DNA of 64,000 bases, from positions 89,973 through 153,972 of the forward strand of contig JACPMB010000009.1 in assembly GCA_016186175.1 (NCBI GenBank), in the 5' to 3' direction. Position numbers and translations under genes: made by a program. Positions 54,585 to 64,000 of the stretch are shown in pieces. The notes beneath the pieces were generated by a model. The model did no database searches, was not told where the DNA came from, and saw nothing but the letters and a program-made list of their open reading frames with translations. Positions within the stretch are counted from its first letter, which is position 1, and each line of letters opens with the position of its first letter. Source of the stretch: Candidatus Peregrinibacteria bacterium (lineage in GTDB: Bacteria; Patescibacteriota; Gracilibacteria; Peribacterales; Peribacteraceae).

Positions 54585-56016
54585 CATCCTCCGCTTTCTA
54601 CTGCTTTTTCTGACGCTGTATATTGGGATGCAGCTTGTTTTTGGAACGCTGTTTCCATCCGGCACACGGCAACAGATCGTTCCCGGGCCGCAGCTTACGT
54701 CGCAATCGTCGTTCACCATAGGCAATCACCCTGTTCTTGCGTTGCATAACGAACCGGCCGGCAGCGAATCTTTCGGCATCGGGGGCTGGCTGTCGTCCCA
54801 GTGGTGTTTATTCCAAAAACTTCTCGGGGCGGCTTTGTCGTCCAGGCAGTGTGCCGCGCTGGCGGCGGTCCATTCCGGATCGCCGTACACGCTCGAAAAT
54901 CGCTGTCCTAAGCCCCATGTTGACGTTTTCCTGGTTGAGCGCGACGACAAATCAGTAGAGACGCTGACTCCGGCGACGTCCTCCGAAACAGTCGTTCCGT
55001 GCGCGCCGGTTCAGGTCGTGGACCCCGGCGAAACTGTCCAGATCAGCCTCGCGCCGTGGAAATATTCGCTGTTTGAAAAAACCGGGACGTATGAGGTCCG
55101 GCTTCCTGGAATTGGAGTTGTCGGGGCAGGGGATTATTCAGTTAAACCGGGATCATCCGGCAGCCTGGCCGGACAGGCCGAAGCGGTCACCGCTTCGCGG
55201 ACCGTTACGCGATTTTCCATTGTCGAACCGGGCATTTTCCGCAAGACGTTCCGCACATTCATTTCCGCGCCGTTCCTGAATTTTCTCGTGTTCGTCGCGT
55301 CAATGATTCCCGGTCATAATCTGGGCGTCGCGATTTTGGCTCTTACCCTGGCGGTCAAAATACTGTTATTTTTTCCGACTCAGCACGCACTCGAAGGGCA
55401 GAAGAAAATGCAGATGCTGCAGCCGAAACTCGAAATCATAAAAGCCAGGCACAAGGGCGACGCTAAGCGCATACAGGAAGAAACGATGAAGCTGTGGCGC
55501 GAGCACAATGTCAATCCGTTCCAGAGCATCCTGCCGATGCTGGTCCAATTTCCGGTGCTGATAGGGCTATTTTACGTGGTTCGCGATGCGAGTGACTTCG
55601 CTTTGTCGCGGCATTTGCTCTATGGAATGTACGACGATCTTCCGTGGCAGTTCGGGACGTCGTTTTTGGGACTCGATCTTCTGCGGCCCGATATTCTCGT
55701 TATGCCCGCTCTCCTCGTCGCGCTGCAATTTATGCAGATGAAGCTTTCTTTCAGCATCCAGAAGAGGAAAAAGAACGCTTCGCAACATTCGGCAAAGGAG
55801 ATCGCAGATGCTCCGGGCAGCGGTGATGCGAAAGAGAAAAAAGCGGATTCTTCGCCGCAGGAAGCGCAGCAGAAAATCATGCTTTACGGGCTTCCGCTCA
55901 TGATCGGCTTCTTCGCGCTCCAATTTCCTGCTGCTGTATCACTGTACTGGGGAATCTCGACGATCTTCGGCATCGGGCAGCAACTTGTTGTAAACAGGGA
56001 GCATTTGCGGGTTTGA
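54559..56016 (+). CDS. yidC: Membrane protein insertase YidC
   Basis: FLNFLVFVASMIPGHNLGVAILALTLAVKILLFFPTQHALEGQKKMQMLQPKLEIIKARHKGD; FQSILPMLVQFPVLIGLFYV. Confidence 0.93.
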   Translation: MAEAQKPRSILRFLLLFLTLYIGMQLVFGTLFPSGTRQQIVPGPQLTSQSSFTIGNHPVLALHNEPAGSESFGIGGWLSSQWCLFQKLLGAALSSRQCAALAAVHSGSPYTLENRCPKPHVDVFLVERDDKSVETLTPATSSETVVPCAPVQVVDPGETVQISLAPWKYSLFEKTGTYEVRLPGIGVVGAGDYSVKPGSSGSLAGQAEAVTASRTVTRFSIVEPGIFRKTFRTFISAPFLNFLVFVASMIPGHNLGVAILALTLAVKILLFFPTQHALEGQKKMQMLQPKLEIIKARHKGDAKRIQEETMKLWREHNVNPFQSILPMLVQFPVLIGLFYVVRDASDFALSRHLLYGMYDDLPWQFGTSFLGLDLLRPDILVMPALLVALQFMQMKLSFSIQKRKKNASQHSAKEIADAPGSGDAKEKKADSSPQEAQQKIMLYGLPLMIGFFALQFPAAVSLYWGISTIFGIGQQLVVNREHLRV

Positions 56017-56017
56017 G

Positions 56018-57088
56018 TCAGGCAACAGTCACTTCCTTGCACAAATACACATCCTGAATCGCATTCAGAATCTGAATACCCTCATCCATCGGCTTCTGGA
56101 ACGCCTTCCTTCCAGAAATCAATCCGGCGCCCCCCGCGCGCTTGTTGATCACCGCCGTCATAACAGCCTGCTGCAGGTCATTTTCCCCAGAGGCGCCGCC
56201 AGAATTGATCAAGCCGATTCTCCCCATGTAGCAATTCGCCACCTGGTAGCGGCAGAGGTCTATCGGATGGTCCGAGCTGAGTTTTTCGTACATGCGTTTA
56301 TCAAGCTTCCCATAGGATCCCGACCCAGTGTTCAGGGCCGTATAACCCCCGTTCACTTCCGGCAGCTTCTGCTTGATTACGTCTGCCTCTAGAGTCACTC
56401 CCAGATGATTTGCCTGCCCCGTCAGGTCGGCGGCCGTGTGATAATCCACGCCGTCTTTTTTGAACGCAGGATTGCGGAGGTAGCACCACAAAACCGTAAA
56501 GAGCCCCAGTTGATGCGCTTTTGCGAATGCCTGGCCCACCTCGATGATCTGCCGTCCCGATTCTGGCGAGCCGAAATAAATCGTCGCGCCGACTCCGAGC
56601 GCCCCCATATTTTTGGCCTGCTCCACCGTCGCGAACATCACCTGGTCGAATTTGTTCGGATATGTCAAAAGTTCGTTGTGATTCAATTTCACTACGAAAG
56701 GAATTTTCCCGGCATATTTTCTCGCGACTATCCCCAGCGCCCCCACGGTGGAAGCTACTGCGTTGCACCCTCCCCGTATCGCGAGCTGCACAAGATGCTC
56801 CGGATCGAAGTAGTCGGGATTTTTGGCGAAGGATGCTCCGGCGGAATGTTCGATTCCCTGGTCAACAGGCAGGATCGAGAGGTAGCCGGTGCCGGCCAGG
56901 CGCCCGTGATCGTACATGGCGGTCAGATTCTCGATAACTTGTTTTGGCCTGTCCGAAGCCGCAAACACATCCTTCAGCGTTTTCATGCCGGGCAGAAGCA
57001 GTTTCTCTTTCGGGATTGTCCTGCATTCATGGTTCAGCAAAGGATCAGCCTTGTCTGCGAGGAGCGAGCGGAGATCGTTATATTGCAT
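56018..57088 (-). CDS. Class I (archaeal-type/FbaB-like) fructose-bisphosphate aldolase
   Basis: [61 protein letters not shown]. Confidence 0.9.
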   Translation of the reverse strand: MQYNDLRSLLADKADPLLNHECRTIPKEKLLLPGMKTLKDVFAASDRPKQVIENLTAMYDHGRLAGTGYLSILPVDQGIEHSAGASFAKNPDYFDPEHLVQLAIRGGCNAVASTVGALGIVARKYAGKIPFVVKLNHNELLTYPNKFDQVMFATVEQAKNMGALGVGATIYFGSPESGRQIIEVGQAFAKAHQLGLFTVLWCYLRNPAFKKDGVDYHTAADLTGQANHLGVTLEADVIKQKLPEVNGGYTALNTGSGSYGKLDKRMYEKLSSDHPIDLCRYQVANCYMGRIGLINSGGASGENDLQQAVMTAVINKRAGGAGLISGRKAFQKPMDEGIQILNAIQDVYLCKEVTVA

Positions 57089-57153
57089 GGCAGGACGGAA
57101 TGAAGTCCGTCGAAACAGTATCATAATTTTCCCATTCGTCCCAAAATTGTGTT

Positions 57154-57414
57154 TCAGATGGTATCCAAAATGTCTTTCAGTCGGGTAATAACAGAATCGT
57201 CGCCAGGAAAATCCGCATCTGTAACTTCATACGGCGTGCTCCCGATCATAACGTGATACAGATGGCATGTGTTGAACCACGTGGCATATTTTTCCTGATA
57301 TTTCTCTGCCAGGTCGTATACTGCTTTGCATCCAACTGTGAAGTTTTTATTCTGTATATCGATAAGTAGTCGTCTGACTGTATCGGCATCTTGTTTTGGA
57401 GCGACATTTGCCAT
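57154..57414 (-). CDS. Hypothetical small protein, 86 aa
   Basis: ORF with plausible composition ([45 protein letters not shown]). Confidence 0.5.
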   Translation of the reverse strand: MANVAPKQDADTVRRLLIDIQNKNFTVGCKAVYDLAEKYQEKYATWFNTCHLYHVMIGSTPYEVTDADFPGDDSVITRLKDILDTI

Positions 57415-57523
57415 GCGCCAATTTTAACTCCTTCGCTTGCTTGACGCAATAGGGAAATATTATATTCGTATTAATATGGATGCTATCTATGCTCGGGTTA
57501 ATTTTGTGGTTATCCTCATTGCG

Positions 57524-58960
57524 ATGCCCCCTTGCCTGTACAACACGTTTTCCAAAAGGGAAGAGCCCCTCGATACGCTTGCGACTCCGTCGCAAGCTAC
57601 TCGGGGTGACAACAAGTTAAGGATCCTCACCATGTACACGTGCGGGCCAACTGTCTACGGACGGCCGCATATCGGCAATTATTCCAGCTTCCTGATGGCG
57701 GATCTTAAAAATATCACCGACGTCGGACACCTGCTCCACGACGCGGACCACGGAGACGACAAAATCCAGAAGGAAGCGGAGCGTGAGAAATCGCACCCGC
57801 TCGAAATCGCGCGGCGTTACACGGAGCAGTATCTGGAAGACGAGCGCGCGCTTAACATTCTGGAGCCGGAATCGAGGCCGCGCGCGAGTGAATTCATCAA
57901 AGAACAACTGAAGATAATCAAAATTCTTCTGGAGAAAGGAAACGCTTACGAAACAGCCGACGGCGTTTACTTCGACGTGCAAACTTTTCCGCGGTACGGA
58001 GCGCTTTCGGGCAACACGCTGCAGAATCTGAGCGCCGGCGCGCGCGTCGCAGTGGACGAAAATAAAAAACACCCGGCGGATTTCGCGCTGTGGAAGAAGT
58101 GCGTCGGCGATAACGGCCGTCACGTCCTGCGCTGGAGTTACGCAACAGGCGAGATCAGTCACTCAGTCGGCGAAGATGCTTTATCGGGATTTCCAGGCTG
58201 GCACATCGAATGTTCCGCCATGAGTTCATCACTGCTGGGCGAAACGATTGATATACACACCGGCGGCGAGGACAACATCTTCCCTCATCATGAGTGCGAA
58301 ATCGCGCAAAGCGAAGCTGCGACGGGCAAACCATTCGTCCGCCTGTGGCTTCACAAACGCCGCATTGATCTTGGAGAGGCGAAGATGTCAAAGAGCCTTG
58401 GCAACATCCTTACGATTCCGGACATAGTCGCAAAGGGATATTCGCCGCTCGACCTGCGTTATTACCTTCTCTCGGTTCATTATCGTACGAACCTAAAGTT
58501 CACCTGGAGGGGCATGGATGATGCGCGGAAAGCGCGACGAAAAATTCTGGAATGGATGAATGCTTTGGAGTCAGCGAAGCCCTTTGCGCATGTGACATCA
58601 CATGGAATGAAAATGAATATCAAACTCTTCTCGAACGTTATGAATGAGGATTTGAATACACCAGCGGCATTGGCCGATGTTTTTGAAGCAATGAATTTCT
58701 TTTACAAGTCTCCGGAGATCGGCAAGTCAGATCTTTCTAAATATCTGGAGTTTATAAGACTCGTCCGCCGTACCTTTGGCTGCTTTGAACCTGAGGAACA
58801 AAATATTCCTGCAGATGTTCTTGCTCTCGCAAATGAACGGAAGACCGCGCGAGATATGGGAGACTTCAAAGAATCCGACCGTCTCCGTGATGCAATAAAG
58901 GAGAGAGGATTCGAAGTTAAGGATACTGCTCAGGGCCAGGCGATAAAGCGAGCGTCATGA
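57524..58960 (+). CDS. cysS: Cysteinyl-tRNA synthetase
   Basis: LYNTFSKRE...MYTCGPTVYGRPHIGN; GWHIECSAMSSSLLG; IDIHTGGEDNIFPHHECEIAQSEA; KMSKSLGN. Confidence 0.95.
   Translation: MPPCLYNTFSKREEPLDTLATPSQATRGDNKLRILTMYTCGPTVYGRPHIGNYSSFLMADLKNITDVGHLLHDADHGDDKIQKEAEREKSHPLEIARRYTEQYLEDERALNILEPESRPRASEFIKEQLKIIKILLEKGNAYETADGVYFDVQTFPRYGALSGNTLQNLSAGARVAVDENKKHPADFALWKKCVGDNGRHVLRWSYATGEISHSVGEDALSGFPGWHIECSAMSSSLLGETIDIHTGGEDNIFPHHECEIAQSEAATGKPFVRLWLHKRRIDLGEAKMSKSLGNILTIPDIVAKGYSPLDLRYYLLSVHYRTNLKFTWRGMDDARKARRKILEWMNALESAKPFAHVTSHGMKMNIKLFSNVMNEDLNTPAALADVFEAMNFFYKSPEIGKSDLSKYLEFIRLVRRTFGCFEPEEQNIPADVLALANERKTARDMGDFKESDRLRDAIKERGFEVKDTAQGQAIKRAS
57566..57607. repeat. Palindromic element inside the cysS coding sequence
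   Basis: CCCCTCGATACGCTTGCGAC tcc GTCGCAAGCTACTCGGGG, read in-frame as ~PLDTLATPSQATRG. Confidence 0.8.
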
Positions 58961-59604
58961 TCATTGCTCTTAACAGCGGTCATTCTCGTACATCATGTGC
59001 GGATCGCATGACGTCTGGAATTCTTGCGTGCGAAGTTTTTCCGTCTGTCTGTCGTAAAGGCGGGAAAACTCCTCTTTACTTTGTATTTCGTTGAACAGAC
59101 TGCATCAGGTACCGAAAATATCTTTTTTGCAACAGTATTTGATTTCATGTCCTGGTTGCCTCATCAGCGTCCTGCTTTCGGAAATTATGGGCCAAATCGC
59201 CGAAATCATCGGTCATAGATACAGCAATCGCAATATCGCGTATTCCGGAGACGTAACGTACGACGGTTTGCGACGTTATCTGGACTGCCACCCAAGCTCC
59301 TTTGGAGGCTTGATTAGCGGGAAGCGCCTTATGTAACATCCCGCTGATCCGCTCGTGAAAACGGAGAGCGTGGTCCGTGTGTATCCGGTCTTTGAAAATC
59401 CGGCTCCTGCCACTCGCTACGCCCGCACCTTTCGAAAAGGTGCTGGGCCATTCGAGACGACAGGCACTTCACATCCAATCCCTCCAGGATTCGGATCGTG
59501 CTTAGCGTTAATCCCGATTGTCCAACCCCCTCATTATGCGGGGGAGTTTCTGCTGTGATACGCAGGACATGTATCGGTTTCGTCTCATCTCTTTATATTT
59601 AAGG

Positions 59605-59690
59605 AGGGGAGCGCCGCATTTTTCGGCGCTCGTTCCCAACGTCGTTCAGGTACATGCGCAATCGGTTAATGCACGCAGGATGCGTGCGCT
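59605..59690 (+). promoter_or_regulatory. Structured 5' leader (two hairpins) of the S-layer gene
   Basis: GAGCGCCGcatttttCGGCGCTC and GCACGCAggaTGCGTGC upstream of ATG 59718. Confidence 0.6.
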
Positions 59691-59717
59691 TTATTTCCTC
59701 ATTTCTTTACTTCATTT

Positions 59718-62700
59718 ATGGACATTACTCGCTGTAAGAAGATCCTCGCGGGTCTATCGGCCGGCGCGATCATGCTCACGCAAGTATCGAGCGTCTTCGC
59801 CGCATACACCGATGTTCCCTCCGGGGTCTGGTTCGATGAAGCCGTCACGGCCTTTACGGACAACGGCATTCTCGATGCGAGCCAACCGCGCTTCCGCGGC
59901 GGCGACAACGCCAACCGCGCGGAGTTCGTTAAGCTCCTTGTCATGCTGAACGGGGGATTGCTATCCACCCCGCCGGCGGTAGCCAGCTTCGACGACGTCA
60001 AGCCGTCGGCCTGGTACTACGCATACATGGAAGAAGCCGCCAAGGAGCAATGGGTCCGCGGCGACGGCAACTGCTACGGCACGCACCCATGCAACGCGCG
60101 CCCGGGCGCAAATATCAACCGCGCCGAGGCAGCCGCCCTGATCGTCCGCGCCTTCGGTCTCGAAGCCAGCGGAGCGGCTCCGCAATTCGTGGATAACCCG
60201 TCCGGACAGTGGTACACGGAATCCGTCCAGACAGCCGCGGATCACTGCGTCCTGCAGGGCGACGACAGCACGGGCCGCGTCCGCCCGAGTGACAACATGA
60301 ATCGCGCGGAAATGGTTGTGATGCTCTACCGCGTTGATCAGGGACTCACGTACGGAGTGGATTGCGGCGAGGCAGTGACGCCGGCCTCGGCCGGCATTTC
60401 CGCCGCCCGCGCCACGAGTTCCACGACGGTCGAGGTCGAGTTCACGATGAACATGAACAAGGCCTCCGCCGAGACAGCCAGCAACTATTCCGTAACCGGC
60501 GCAACGCCGGCGGTTTCGGTTTCTTCGGCAAAGCTCGTGGGAGACGACACGGTTGAACTCACTCTCTCCGGCGATCTGACCGGAGGCAAGGAATACACCG
60601 TCACCGCCACCGATGTTAAGGGTGCGGACGGCACTGTGTTCTCCGATTCCGACACGTTCACTGGATACACGGCGCTTCCGACGAGCGACAGCACGCTCTC
60701 AGTCGCAGTGTCTTCCAAGAACCCGGTCGGGGACACCATCCCGCAAGGCGCCGTCGGCGTGACCATGCTTTCCATGGATATCACGGCGTCGTGCGACGAC
60801 AAGGCATCCATAACCGACATCACGATCTTGCATGAGGGATTCGGCGACGAGGTTGACATTGACGGCGTGTACGCCACGGTCAACGGAGCCCGCATCTCGC
60901 GCAAGCGCACAATTGACAGCAAGGATCAGACGGCCAGCGTTCACCTGACGAATGCGCTCGAAATCGCGGCCTGCAAGACCATCACGGTTGATCTTGCCGC
61001 GGATTTCAATTCCACGGCCACGACTTCCGCCGAGCACAACCTTGCGGTCGAACTTCCGTCCGACGTGACGACGAACGCCAAGCAGGTAACCGGCAACTTC
61101 CCGCTCCGCGGAAGCACCTTTAAGGTGGCCGCGGTCCGCAGCGGCAGAGTCAGCATCGAGTACCGCACTGTTTCGCCGAACGAAGTGGAGGTGGGCAACA
61201 AGGGCGTTGTCGTCGGCAAGTTCCAGATCTCGACCGACTCCACGGAAGACCAGACGATCTACTCCATGACGATCGAGAACGACGGCACAAGCCACGACGG
61301 ATCCTTGACGAACCTCAAGATCCGCCGGAGCGACGGCACGGTGCTTACCAACACCGTCGAGACGACGGTCGGCGACTTCGCCACCTTTGTCTTTGATCCG
61401 CCGTTTACGGTGCTCGAAGGAGACAAGCTCACAATGGACATCGTGACGGACGTCGTCGGAGGAGCCGGCGACAATATCAAGATGCACTTCGAGGAGACAT
61501 CGGACGTCTTCGCAGTCGGTTCCCTGTACGGGTACGGCGTGAACGGGCAGTTGTACGGCTCGCGCATCGCGATAATCACGGAGACTTCCACACTCCCGGC
61601 CACGGTCACGATTGACGCAGGAGAATTCACGATCGAGATTGACGGGCCGTCGCAGCAGAGCTACACGCGCGACCAGAACGAAGCCGTCCTGGCCAACATC
61701 ATCTTCACGACCGGCGGCGAGCGCGTGAACATCCGCAGGCTCTACATACTCGTCGAAGGCAAGAGCAGCTCCGGATCCACGCTTGCCAACAGCAGCGGCA
61801 CCGCTTACGACAACATCCATGAAGTTCTCGAGAACGTCTCGCTGCGCAACAAGGCGACAGGACGCGCTCTGGATGGCGTGCGACTTACGGGATCCTCCGA
61901 CTTCGGAGCGGTCGGCGTCGCCGGCGTCGGCACGTTCCAGATATACCGGTTCGACGACTTCACGGTTAACGGCAAGGAGACTTACGAGCTCCGCGTTGAC
62001 TTTAAGGACAACGGTTCCGGCAACAACCCCAAGCAGGGCAACACGTACATGATCCACATTTGCGGCGAACCGACTCAAGTCAGTTCCGCCACGAACACCG
62101 TGGGATGCGCTCTTGGAGGCTACTTCGCGCTCACTACAACGACCTACCAGATGCTGGTCGAAGGACTGAGCACGGGTGACAAAGTCAACGACGTCCGCCC
62201 GCGCGGCACCATCACCGGCAACGCGCAGCGAATCGCCGACGCCACGCTGACGCTCTCGGTCAAGTCGCTCGGCACCACGGACACGGCGGTAAAGAACAGC
62301 AAGAACGTCAACCTGTTCCGCTTTGAGGCCCGCGCAGGCGAGGCCAAGGATCTGCTTGTCACCAAGTTCATCCTCAACTCCGGCACAGGAGCGACGTCGC
62401 TCCAGAACGGCCAGAACTACACGCTATGGGTTGATACCGATGGCGACGGCAAAGTGGACACCGTGCTGGAGAAGGGCCAGACGACGCAAAGCAGCAAGAT
62501 CACTTTCTCGCAGCTCACAGGAGGCGGATTCGTGATTCCGAAGGAGAAAACGGTGGTGTTCGAGGTCCACTCGGACATCTCCGCGTCTCTCACGACAAAC
62601 GACCTGTTGGTCCAGTTCTCCACAGGAGACACGTTCATCGAAGCGGAGACCGTGGACCGCGGCAGCAGTCTTTCGGGCATAAAAGTGAACGGCTCGCTGA

Positions 62701-64000
62701 TCGGCGGCGCTACCAGCAACGACATCACGGTAACGACCGTAACCTCGATCGGATGGGTCCTGGTCAGCCAGGGAGACCTGTTCGTGTCGCTTGACACGAC
62801 TTCCGTCCGCAGCAGGCAGCTGCTCGGCGGCTTCCTCGGCGACACGATCCTCCGTCTGAACTTCCACGCGGAGAACGAAGACATTGACGTGACGGACATT
62901 CAACTGAACACATCAGGTTCGGTTGCTCCGTCTCTGGACCGCCTTGAGTTGTACAAGGAAGGCGCGACGACGGCATTCGGCTCCGCCACCATCGGTGGAT
63001 GCGGTGCCGACCGCACGCGCTCGGTAAACAACGGTCAGGAAAACAGTCCGACACGTGCGTTCTGTCTTAAGATGCAGAGCCGCTCTCTCGTCGTTCCGAA
63101 AGGCGCCGATCTGAAGGTGCTCGTCAAGCCTGTGATCAAGACAGACGTTGACGGCGCTGTTTCCGGCTCCGGCGTGCAGCTCTATGTGGTACGCGACCCG
63201 GCCGCCGACAACTCCACCGGCTCCGGCGCGATCCGCGCGCGCGGCGACCAGTCGAGCAACACTCTGGTTTTCAACGATGGCGACGCTTCGGGCGAGGGCG
63301 AAGTCTTTATAGGCACCAAGACGGTCGCGGCGAACGCCTATATAATCGGCAACCGCAACTTCACCACGCTGTCGCAGATCAAGACGATCGCAAACGCAAG
63401 CAGTGACGCAAACGGCACTGCGATTCCGAACGGTCCGGGAGCTGCGATCGGCAAATTCAAGATATCGGCCGCGTCCCACAGCAACTCGAAGAACGGTCTG
63501 AACAAGATCGTGCTTTCGGGTGTGGTCTTCAACGTCAATGCAACGAACGTCGCGCTTGATGCGAGCACGAACAGCGCGTCTCCAGGTCTGACGTCCACCA
63601 ACACCTTCAAGCTCTTCAATGCGAACAACGCGGCTGTAACGCGGGGCTGCCTGGCGACGAACACCTCCGGAACCGCTCTTACAACGACCTACAGCGCATC
63701 CGGTTCCTTCGTTGTCATCTGCGACGCTCTTGCAGACACTGCGCGCAACGCGGTCAACGTCACGATTGATGCTGGCACTGATCAGACGTTCGTCCTACAG
63801 GCAAACGTGTTGAACACGAAGATCAATGCCAACTCGACGTCTACGTTGCAGGTCAGCCTTGTGAACTTCGATTCCAGGACTCTCACCGCCTTCGGCGCCG
63901 CGTCCACGTCGAGTCACTTCGATTGGGTTGACTCCGACAACTCGACTATAAGCGCAGGCAAAACGACTTCCTCCCGCTTCCTGTGGGTGGATTACGATAC
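59718..64000 (+). CDS. S-layer protein with three N-terminal SLH domains (partial, runs off window)
   Basis: MDITRCKKILAGLSAGAIMLTQVSSVFAAYTDVPSGVWFDEAVTAFTDNGILDASQPRFRGGDNANRAEFVKLLV..; SLH repeats at FDDVKPSAWYY and FVDNPSGQWYTESVQTAADHCVLQG. Confidence 0.92.
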   Translation, partial: MDITRCKKILAGLSAGAIMLTQVSSVFAAYTDVPSGVWFDEAVTAFTDNGILDASQPRFRGGDNANRAEFVKLLVMLNGGLLSTPPAVASFDDVKPSAWYYAYMEEAAKEQWVRGDGNCYGTHPCNARPGANINRAEAAALIVRAFGLEASGAAPQFVDNPSGQWYTESVQTAADHCVLQGDDSTGRVRPSDNMNRAEMVVMLYRVDQGLTYGVDCGEAVTPASAGISAARATSSTTVEVEFTMNMNKASAETASNYSVTGATPAVSVSSAKLVGDDTVELTLSGDLTGGKEYTVTATDVKGADGTVFSDSDTFTGYTALPTSDSTLSVAVSSKNPVGDTIPQGAVGVTMLSMDITASCDDKASITDITILHEGFGDEVDIDGVYATVNGARISRKRTIDSKDQTASVHLTNALEIAACKTITVDLAADFNSTATTSAEHNLAVELPSDVTTNAKQVTGNFPLRGSTFKVAAVRSGRVSIEYRTVSPNEVEVGNKGVVVGKFQISTDSTEDQTIYSMTIENDGTSHDGSLTNLKIRRSDGTVLTNTVETTVGDFATFVFDPPFTVLEGDKLTMDIVTDVVGGAGDNIKMHFEETSDVFAVGSLYGYGVNGQLYGSRIAIITETSTLPATVTIDAGEFTIEIDGPSQQSYTRDQNEAVLANIIFTTGGERVNIRRLYILVEGKSSSGSTLANSSGTAYDNIHEVLENVSLRNKATGRALDGVRLTGSSDFGAVGVAGVGTFQIYRFDDFTVNGKETYELRVDFKDNGSGNNPKQGNTYMIHICGEPTQVSSATNTVGCALGGYFALTTTTYQMLVEGLSTGDKVNDVRPRGTITGNAQRIADATLTLSVKSLGTTDTAVKNSKNVNLFRFEARAGEAKDLLVTKFILNSGTGATSLQNGQNYTLWVDTDGDGKVDTVLEKGQTTQSSKITFSQLTGGGFVIPKEKTVVFEVHSDISASLTTNDLLVQFSTGDTFIEAETVDRGSSLSGIKVNGSLIGGATSNDITVTTVTSIGWVLVSQGDLFVSLDTTSVRSRQLLGGFLGDTILRLNFHAENEDIDVTDIQLNTSGSVAPSLDRLELYKEGATTAFGSATIGGCGADRTRSVNNGQENSPTRAFCLKMQSRSLVVPKGADLKVLVKPVIKTDVDGAVSGSGVQLYVVRDPAADNSTGSGAIRARGDQSSNTLVFNDGDASGEGEVFIGTKTVAANAYIIGNRNFTTLSQIKTIANASSDANGTAIPNGPGAAIGKFKISAASHSNSKNGLNKIVLSGVVFNVNATNVALDASTNSASPGLTSTNTFKLFNANNAAVTRGCLATNTSGTALTTTYSASGSFVVICDALADTARNAVNVTIDAGTDQTFVLQANVLNTKINANSTSTLQVSLVNFDSRTLTAFGAASTSSHFDWVDSDNSTISAGKTTSSRFLWVDYD

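Noticed and set aside
59091-59336. 81-aa ORF between cysS and the S-layer gene
   Set aside because: No recognisable domain or convincing start context; overlapping alternative frames of similar length.
59340-59560. Region considered as RNase P RNA, tmRNA or SRP RNA
   Set aside because: Could not identify the conserved core motifs on either strand; left as unassigned leader.
60699-62078. 459-aa minus-strand ORF
   Set aside because: Antisense to the SLH/S-layer CDS; Val/Arg/Asp-rich shadow translation with no domain signature.

Overview
64-kb bacterial chromosomal window. The gene content (short intergenic gaps, many small cell-envelope proteins, Cys-rich secreted mosaics, an SLH-domain S-layer gene) suggests a Patescibacteria/CPR-like lineage, perhaps Peregrinibacteria/Peribacteria; this placement is inference only. 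Housekeeping genes recognised: metK (with SAM-I riboswitch), serS, uvrB, galU, recJ, dnaJ, jag/khpB, HU, topA, dgt-like, ftsQ-like, dacA-like, gatC/gatA, rnpA, yidC, class I FBP aldolase, cysS, tRNA-Trp(CCA), tRNA-Asp(GTC). Accessory content: (i) 0-9.4 kb, three secreted Cys/Ser-rich mosaic proteins, one broken by a 299-bp-offset direct repeat; (ii) 31-32.6 kb, a decayed region beside tRNA-Trp with BRO-N and GIY-YIG remnants and a tRNA fragment interrupted by twin palindromes; (iii) 44.8-48 kb, an island after tRNA-Asp with a DinJ/YafQ-like TA pair, a Fic fragment and a large unknown protein; (iv) 50.6-52.2 kb, a HTH coiled-coil gene carrying clustered CTCCATGGAG palindromes, then an ImmA/IrrE peptidase with a small membrane protein. 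Most striking observations: a ~92-95 bp inverted-repeat element in two copies whose ends supply stop codons of dnaJ, jag and gatC; the recombination-reversible frame disruption at 1.5-1.9 kb; a palindromic element inside the cysS coding sequence; and a translationally coupled isochorismatase / TrxR-like / RlmN-like radical SAM operon. The large S-layer CDS (59718 to window end) is missing from the ORF track because it runs off the edge.
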